Assembly: GCA_016207475.1 (NCBI GenBank)
Contig: JACQPM010000029.1
Coordinates: 1 to 5,218, forward strand
Length of the DNA stretch: 5,218 nucleotides
Direction of reading: 5' to 3'
Origin: Methanobacteriota archaeon
GTDB lineage: Archaea > Hydrothermarchaeota > Hydrothermarchaeia > Hydrothermarchaeales > JACQPM01
A program made the translations under genes and the position numbers. Below the pieces are notes generated by a model. That model was not told the DNA's origin. It saw nothing but the letters and a program-made list of their open reading frames with translations, and did not search any database. Below are positions 1 through 5,218 of this stretch, in pieces (positions within the stretch are counted from its first letter, which is position 1; each line of letters opens with the position of its first letter).

Positions 1-1223
1 ACGTGGGCCTCGGCATCGAAGGCTATCACCCCGAAGTAGTCCTCGGGGCTCAGGTCCCTTATGATCCTGGTGGCGATGGCCTTCTCCAGGTCCACCTTGC
101 TGGTGGACCCGAAGAGCCCCTGGGTGGAGCCCGAGACGTCTATGGCGATGACGATTGCCAGCTTCTCCTCCTCCCCGGGGGGCTCGCCGAGGCGGACAGG
201 GAGGATCGTCTCCAGGAGGGACCCCCGGTACTCGCCCCGCTCGAAGGACTCCTCCCCCCCCACCACCACCAGACCGTTGCCCTGGGAGACGTACTCCCGC
301 AAGGCATCCACGTCCCTGGGGGAGAGCCTCTCTATGTTCTGGTTGTCCAGGAAGACCGCATCATAGTTAGCCAGCCCCTCCACAGCCTGGGAGACCTGGA
401 GGGTGTAGAGCTCCCCCAGGAGGGTCGAGAGGGGCGAGGTCCTGTCGGCCACCAGGAGGAGCTTGGGCCTGGAGAGGACCTGGACCGCCTTGTAGTATAC
501 GTTATTTTCGGGGAACTGGTCCTCGCCCTGGGGGACCACCTCGGCCTGTATCTTGTGGGGCCCCTCCGTGCTGAAGGACTTGGTGAAGGTGAACTCCTTG
601 ATGGGCTCCCCGGGGGTCACCTCCTGCTCCATCACAGGGAGGTCGTCGGCCGATACCCGGAGGGTGTAGGTGGTCCCGTTCCCCACCTGCCTGACGATCA
701 CCTTGTAGGTGTTCGAGACGTCTATGAGGACCTTCTTGTCCCCTACGACCTCGACCCCCGCGTCCCCCATCTCGGGTCTCAGCTCCACGGCGTGGATGGA
801 GGCGTTCAGCCTGGAGGCGATGAGGGCCACGTCCACCAGGTCACGGCCGTAGTTGTTCTTCCCGTCGGTGAAGAGGAGGACGCTCTCCCCCTTGTTGGCG
901 GACTGGAGGACCGCATCCCCCAATGCGCTTCTGTTCCCCGAAGAGATGAAATTCACGTTCTCCCAGCCCAGGGCCAGGAAATCACCGAGCTCCCCGGGGT
1001 ACAGGGCCATGCTGCTGGAGTTGTCCACCAGCACCGTTATCGAGACATTCCTCTCGATGGTGGACCTCTCCAGGGCGTAGGGGGATGCCAGGGCGAGGAG
1101 GACGAGGAGGATTATCAGGGCCCGGCTAAGCGCCAGAAGGACGCTGGACTTCCGCCTGGCCCTCAGGAGGACGAGGAGGAGGGGGATGACCAGGAGGGCT
1201 ATGTATGGGTGCTCGAACTCCAT
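1..1223 (-). CDS. Membrane-anchored protein with two VWA domains flanking a GATase-like domain (C-terminus outside window)
   Basis: I translated this by hand from ATG at 1223-1221; the frame stays open for 407 codons to the window edge, so the 3' end is missing. Two N-terminal hydrophobic segments (about residues 8-20 and 35-48) flank a basic loop (RARRK, 21-25), predicting a membrane anchor with the rest outside the cytoplasm. A first VWA domain follows, with MIDAS residues D67-x-S69-x-S71 and FTDG at 118-121. Next come a beta-sandwich-like stretch (about 150-250) and a class I GATase-like fold (about 253-345) containing VVVGGEESFERGEYRGSLLE (319-338). A second VWA begins with IDVSGST (D362, S364, S366) and is cut by the edge. 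Related proteins are, from memory, about 800-950 residues long. There is no cysteine in the visible part, so glutaminase activity is unlikely. The ATG overlaps the preceding gene's TAA (TAATG), and the gene probably works with the ATPase and VWA genes upstream. Its substrate is unknown. Confidence 0.9.
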   Translation of the reverse strand, partial: MEFEHPYIALLVIPLLLVLLRARRKSSVLLALSRALIILLVLLALASPYALERSTIERNVSITVLVDNSSSMALYPGELGDFLALGWENVNFISSGNRSALGDAVLQSANKGESVLLFTDGKNNYGRDLVDVALIASRLNASIHAVELRPEMGDAGVEVVGDKKVLIDVSNTYKVIVRQVGNGTTYTLRVSADDLPVMEQEVTPGEPIKEFTFTKSFSTEGPHKIQAEVVPQGEDQFPENNVYYKAVQVLSRPKLLLVADRTSPLSTLLGELYTLQVSQAVEGLANYDAVFLDNQNIERLSPRDVDALREYVSQGNGLVVVGGEESFERGEYRGSLLETILPVRLGEPPGEEEKLAIVIAIDVSGSTQGLFGSTSKVDLEKAIATRIIRDLSPEDYFGVIAFDAEAH

Positions 1224-3067
1224 TACAGTTCCCCCCTCCGCCTGAGGAAGAGGAGCTCACCAAGGATTAAGGCAGCGGCCATGACCAATATATAGTCCTC
1301 TATGTACCGCCTCACCTCCACGCTCCTCCTCTCCACCGTCCCTTTCACCTCTTCCTTCGGCACCGTCGAGCCAGGGGCTATATCAGACTCGCGTTCGTCC
1401 AGGAGGTTGGAGGCTATGCTGTCCCCCTTGAACTCGTAGACCCCTGTCTCGTCCAGGAGGAGGCGGTCCGTTGTAACCATGCCGGTAGGCGTCTTGACCT
1501 CCACCCTCTCACCGAGGGGTACCAGATCCCCGGTCGCGAAATTCTTGTTCTCCACCAGATTCGTACCCCTCATCCAGTCCGTGAGCCGGACCCAGAAGAT
1601 CGGGAAGGAGGGGCTGAGATGGAAGTCGGACCAGGACCTCTCGGGCTTTATCCCGAAGTAGGCCACCTTCCCCTTCCCCTTCGACCAGACGGCCAGGACC
1701 GGGGATCCGTCTATCCCAGCGGTGGCGAGGGTTATGGAACCCTCCCTGGCCTCTGCCAGGAGGTACTTTGTGGTCACGCCCTGCAGGTCCAGATCCAGGG
1801 TGAGTTCGTTGACGGTCCGGACCTCCATCTTCCCCCGCCCGCTCCCTCCCTGGAGGGCCACGGGCAGGATGGGGTCCAGGCCGCCCAGCTCCTGGAGCTT
1901 GTCAGAGGCCACTATCACGACGTTGCCGCCCTTCTCGGCGTAGGTGGCCAGGGACTCGATGGTCCCTGGGAGGAGGGAGGTGGACCTGACCTCGCCCAGG
2001 ATCACGATATCGAAGTTCTCGAATGGGGGTATTACGGGCGGCACTGCCACCTGCCATTTGAGGCTCTTTGCAGAGGCCAGGGCGTACTTGATGTAAGGGT
2101 CCTCCACCTCGGAGATAAGGAGGACCCTCTCCTCCTTTGGCTCTGGGACCGCCAAGTAGGCCCTGTTGTCCAGGGGAAGGGGGTCGTCGTGCCTCAAATC
2201 GATGGTGAGAAGACCCCCTGGGAGGTTCTGGAGGAGGAAGACCTCCCTGGAAGACGGCCTGACACTCCTCGTCTCTGAGCTCAGGACCTTGTCCTTGGAT
2301 GAGAGCTGGAGGGTCACTTCCTCCTCCCCCTGGGCATAGCTCCTGACCGCCACCGAGTAGCCCTCCCTGGTCCTCTTTATATCCACGATGCCTACGTTCC
2401 CCCCCTCCCTGCCGACCTGGATGAAGTCCACCTCCACCCCCTCGGCGCCGGCGAGCTTGGATGCCAGGGCCGGCTCCGGGCCGTAGCCCCTGGCAAAATC
2501 CGAGTAGACTATGATCCTCTTGTTCTCCTTACCTGCCAGGAGGTCCTTCCCCAGGAGGATGGCGTCCCCCAGATTCGTGGGCGTGGCCCTGGGCCTGAGG
2601 GTGGCCAATAGATTCCGCGCTTTCTCCCCATCCCCGTCCCGCAGGACCACTATGGGGACGTTCTCGGCCAGGATGATGCTCACCCTGTCCTTCCCACCCA
2701 CCACACCCCTGGCCAGACCCACGGCCTCCTCGAACCTGCTTTGCCCCACGTCTGTGGCCTGCATGGACCCAGAGGCGTCTATGACCAGGACCACGTCTTC
2801 CGCCTCTACCTCTGCCAGGGCCGGGAAGAAGGGGTTGAGCATCGCGAGGGTCAGGAGGGCTATGGTGATGAGCTGGATGAGGAGGAGGGGGTCTCTAACG
2901 AACCGCCGCAGTACCGAGCGGAAGACGTCCTCCTTCCGCTCCAGCTGGAAGATGAGGACCAGGGAAGGGATCTTGAGCTCCCGGGGCTTGGGCTTGATGA
3001 AGTAGAGGATGATGAGGGGGATGAAGGTGGCCAGGGCAAAGGCCGCCAAGGGATTCGCGAACTCCAT
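1223..3067 (-). CDS. BatA-type membrane protein with VWA and GATase-like (WFA) domains
   Basis: This complete 614-residue protein opens with MEFANP, typical of the BatA (aerotolerance regulator) N-terminal domain. Helices at about 7-24 and 60-83 enclose a basic cytoplasmic loop, and a third helix at 591-607 is followed by RRR, so residues 84-590 should be extracytoplasmic. The VWA domain (about 90-225) has an intact MIDAS: D97-x-S99-x-S101, probably T164, and D190 in YSDF. A beta-sandwich segment (about 226-308) leads to a GATase-like fold (about 312-405, with GGNVVIVAS at 380-388). Further on are a conserved-looking region near 457-500 (VAYFGIKPERSW) and LLDERESDIAP (555-565), which resembles an ESDI motif I recall from BatA relatives. 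The protein has no cysteine, so an amidotransferase reaction is unlikely. It follows the DUF58 gene after 2 nt and has only a weak GGGG ribosome site, suggesting translational coupling. The family assignment is firm; the cellular role is not. Confidence 0.92.
   Translation of the reverse strand: MEFANPLAAFALATFIPLIILYFIKPKPRELKIPSLVLIFQLERKEDVFRSVLRRFVRDPLLLIQLITIALLTLAMLNPFFPALAEVEAEDVVLVIDASGSMQATDVGQSRFEEAVGLARGVVGGKDRVSIILAENVPIVVLRDGDGEKARNLLATLRPRATPTNLGDAILLGKDLLAGKENKRIIVYSDFARGYGPEPALASKLAGAEGVEVDFIQVGREGGNVGIVDIKRTREGYSVAVRSYAQGEEEVTLQLSSKDKVLSSETRSVRPSSREVFLLQNLPGGLLTIDLRHDDPLPLDNRAYLAVPEPKEERVLLISEVEDPYIKYALASAKSLKWQVAVPPVIPPFENFDIVILGEVRSTSLLPGTIESLATYAEKGGNVVIVASDKLQELGGLDPILPVALQGGSGRGKMEVRTVNELTLDLDLQGVTTKYLLAEAREGSITLATAGIDGSPVLAVWSKGKGKVAYFGIKPERSWSDFHLSPSFPIFWVRLTDWMRGTNLVENKNFATGDLVPLGERVEVKTPTGMVTTDRLLLDETGVYEFKGDSIASNLLDERESDIAPGSTVPKEEVKGTVERRSVEVRRYIEDYILVMAAALILGELLFLRRRGEL
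1231..1239 (-). promoter_or_regulatory. Ribosome binding site of the distal VWA/GATase gene
   Basis: The minus strand reads GGAGGGGGG shortly before ATG at 1223. The GGAGG core is 11 bases from the start codon, slightly long, but the G run brings a usable pairing closer. It sits in the last codons of the BatA-type gene, whose TAA overlaps the ATG as TAATG. Re-initiation and direct loading are both possible. Confidence 0.55.
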
Positions 3068-3069
3068 GG

Positions 3070-3927
3070 CTACCCCACTATGGCCAGGAAGGCGTCGAAG
3101 ATGGGGGTGTTGGAGGTGATGGAGAAGAAGTCCGCACCCACCTCTTCGCAGGCCTTCCTTATACCGTTGCTGTGGGCCTCGAACCTCTCCCGGTACAGTT
3201 CCCGGAACCTAGGGCTTATGTAGACATGGACCATCTCCCCAGTCTCCAGGTCATAGAGCTTCGTATCGCCCTCGGCCCAGCCCAGGTCCTTCTCCTTGAG
3301 GTCCAGCACCTGGACGACGATGAGGTCGTGGGAGCCGCGGGAGATCTTGTATAGGCCCTCCTCGATGGACGGGAGGGGCTGCATGAAGTCCGATATAAGT
3401 ACTACGAGGGACCGGGACTTTATCATCTTGGAGTACTGCTCACTGCAGAGGTCGAGCCTCGTCGTTCCGGCCGCAGGGGCCTTGTTGAGGAGGTCTATGG
3501 CGGCCAGGAAATGCCTCTTCCCCCGCCTCGGCTCCATCACCTCCACCAGCTGGTCTGCGAAGAGGGAGAGCGCGAAGCGCTCGTTCTCGTTGGTCACCAG
3601 GTAGGCGAAGCCGGCCCCGATCATCGAGGCGTAGTCGAACTTGCGCACGGCGCCGAAGTCCATGGACTTGCTGGCGTCGATGAGAATATGAGTAGTGAGG
3701 TTCTTCTCCTCCTCGAATCGCCGTATGTAGAGCTTCTCGGTCCTGCCGTAGAGCTTCCAGTCCACGGACTTGAAGTCGTCCCCCGGCATGTACTCACGGT
3801 AGTCCACGATCTCGGAGCCCTTCCCCTGCCTTATGGACCTCCGCTCCCCGGCGTAGACCGTCGTGACCCGCTTCTTCACCATGAAACAGAAGCGGTCGAG
3901 CTCTTTGAAGAAGTCGGTATTCAGCAT
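3070..3927 (-). CDS. DUF58 protein with VWA-like fold
   Basis: This 285-residue protein has the hallmark DUF58 segment at residues 43-73: YREYMPGDD (43-51), then SVDWKLYGR (54-62) and a basic and acidic stretch ending FEEE (71-74). A VWA-like fold follows, with MIDAS residues D84-x-S86-x-S88 in IDASKSM, a threonine pair at 155-156 as candidate third ligand, and D180 in LISDF. No hydrophobic stretch is long enough to span a membrane, so I infer a cytoplasmic protein. Many DUF58 proteins are longer (roughly 380-440 residues) with N-terminal helices; the short soluble form is usual beside MoxR and BatA genes. The start is 1 nt after the ATPase stop (TGA-c-ATG) without a clear ribosome site, so it is probably translated by coupling. 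DUF58 proteins are commonly regarded as partners of MoxR ATPases; the molecular task is unknown. Confidence 0.95.
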   Translation of the reverse strand: MLNTDFFKELDRFCFMVKKRVTTVYAGERRSIRQGKGSEIVDYREYMPGDDFKSVDWKLYGRTEKLYIRRFEEEKNLTTHILIDASKSMDFGAVRKFDYASMIGAGFAYLVTNENERFALSLFADQLVEVMEPRRGKRHFLAAIDLLNKAPAAGTTRLDLCSEQYSKMIKSRSLVVLISDFMQPLPSIEEGLYKISRGSHDLIVVQVLDLKEKDLGWAEGDTKLYDLETGEMVHVYISPRFRELYRERFEAHSNGIRKACEEVGADFFSITSNTPIFDAFLAIVG

Positions 3928-3928
3928 G

Positions 3929-4905
<977 letters not shown>

Positions 4906-4906
<1 letters not shown>

Positions 4907-5218
4907 CACTTTACCTCCTTGGTGAGCTGATCGAAGTACGTCCTCACCACCCCTTCGTAACGCTCAGGGATGTTCTCGGCGTAGGCCTCGGCCTGGATGG
5001 GGGTCACAGGGAAGCTGCCAGTGCTGGTGAAGGTCTCGTTCTTCTTCTCCTTCTCCTTCACGTCCCTCACCCTGGTCTCCCCGCTCCCGAGATAGAACTG
5101 GAGGCTCAGGTTCTCTCCCTCCAGCTTGGCCATGGAGGCGCTGCCGAAGATGTCCCTAACGGGCTGGAGACCTTTCCCTGCGCCTGCCGCCCCCGCGACA
5201 GGGCCCTGGTCCCTCCCC
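4906..5218 (-). CDS. Unrecognised protein, C-terminal 103 residues only
   Basis: The frame is open from the right edge to TGA at 4908-4906, with no stop in the visible 103 codons, so the start lies outside. An internal ATG at 5133 has no ribosome site before it and is unlikely to be the start. The visible part begins with a Gly/Ala-rich stretch (GPVAGAAGAGKG) that looks like a flexible linker. A moderately hydrophilic region follows, including the charged run KEKEKKNE, and the end reads IPERYEGVVRTYFDQLTKEV. That ending resembles a motif of the type P-x-x-Y-R-x-x-V-x-x-Y-F-x-x-L that I recall at the C-termini of proteins encoded next to Bat/VWA genes, but I cannot name a family. No membrane segment is seen in this part. 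The stop overlaps the ATPase start, placing it in the same operon and probably the same pathway. Codon use matches its neighbours. Confidence 0.8.
4913..4920 (-). promoter_or_regulatory. Strong Shine-Dalgarno site of the MoxR ATPase gene
   Basis: The minus strand reads AAGGAGGT, a full match to the anti-Shine-Dalgarno end of 16S rRNA. Six bases (AAAGTG) separate it from ATG at 4906, while the alternative GTG at 4909 would be only 3 bases away. This decides the start. The site lies within the last codons of the preceding gene (Lys-Glu-Val-Lys), so the ATPase can be loaded with ribosomes independently as well as by coupling. It is the best ribosome site in the window. Confidence 0.85.

Noticed and set aside
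251..272. C-rich run with CCACCACCACC, considered as a simple repeat or G-quadruplex on the minus strand
   Set aside because: It encodes the conserved GLVVVGGEE strand and turn of the GATase-like domain, so a coding explanation is enough. A quadruplex is possible in principle but has no support here.
1096..1180. Identical 16-base direct repeat (AGGAGGACGAGGAGGA at 1096-1111 and 1165-1180)
   Set aside because: Both copies encode Leu/Val-rich membrane helices (LLVLL) of the distal gene using CTC and GTC codons, so the repeat follows from protein composition and is not a mobile or regulatory element.
3..1295. Long open frame on the plus strand (430 codons)
   Set aside because: It lies opposite the distal VWA/GATase gene, whose minus-strand translation shows clear VWA and GATase-like motifs. 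The plus-strand product is Gly/Leu/Val/His-rich without recognisable domains; G/C-rich third positions remove stops from the opposite strand.
1619..2278. Plus-strand open frame of 219 codons
   Set aside because: It is antisense to the BatA-type gene, has low-complexity composition and no motif, and is explained by the codon bias of the real gene.
4907..4909. GTG start for the ATPase one codon before the ATG
   Set aside because: It is only 3 bases from the Shine-Dalgarno site, while the ATG is 6 bases away and makes the common TGATG overlap.
5131..5133. ATG at 5133 as start of a 75-residue gene
   Set aside because: There is no ribosome site before it, and the same frame is open to the window edge with consistent codon use, so it is an internal methionine.

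Overview
The window is one stretch of a densely packed operon, and every gene I can support lies on the minus strand. Transcription therefore runs from the right edge of the window to the left. In that order the genes are: the 3' end of an unrecognised gene (5218-4906), a MoxR-family AAA+ ATPase (4906-3929), a DUF58 protein with a von Willebrand factor A (VWA) fold (3927-3070), a BatA-type membrane protein with VWA and glutamine-amidotransferase-like domains (3067-1223), and the 5' two-fifths or so of a second, related membrane protein (1223-1). Junctions are a TGATG overlap, a 1-nt gap, a 2-nt gap and a TAATG overlap. There is no room for an internal promoter or terminator, no stretch without a gene, and the operon continues past both edges.

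The organism looks like a prokaryote of fairly high GC content, with AGG as the commonest arginine codon, ATC/ATA isoleucine and many GAG and AAG codons. One textbook Shine-Dalgarno site (AAGGAGGT) precedes the ATPase gene. The gene order MoxR - DUF58 - BatA/WFA - VWA/GATase is familiar from Clostridia-like and other thermophilic or anaerobic bacteria. The AGG preference also occurs in some archaea, so I lean towards a bacterium but cannot exclude an archaeon. No taxonomic marker is present.

The genes make sense as one system. A cytoplasmic AAA+ ATPase of the MoxR class is encoded beside a soluble VWA-fold partner (DUF58) and two membrane-anchored VWA proteins. By the positive-inside rule, both membrane proteins place their VWA, beta-sandwich and GATase-like domains outside the cytoplasm. 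MoxR/VWA pairs are generally thought to act as metal-ion-dependent chaperone-like or complex-assembly machines, but the substrate of this module is not established and nothing here identifies it.

This is a known type of module, not a clearly new system. The points most worth a second look are: the two membrane proteins appear to be paralogues of the same VWA / beta-sandwich / GATase-like layout, with a second VWA added to the downstream one; neither has a cysteine in the part visible, so their GATase-like domains are probably not catalytic; the ATPase and the extracytoplasmic VWA domains seem to be on opposite sides of the membrane; the gene upstream of the ATPase is unrecognised and has a conserved-looking C-terminus; and the hexamer TCCTGG is strongly biased to the coding strand.
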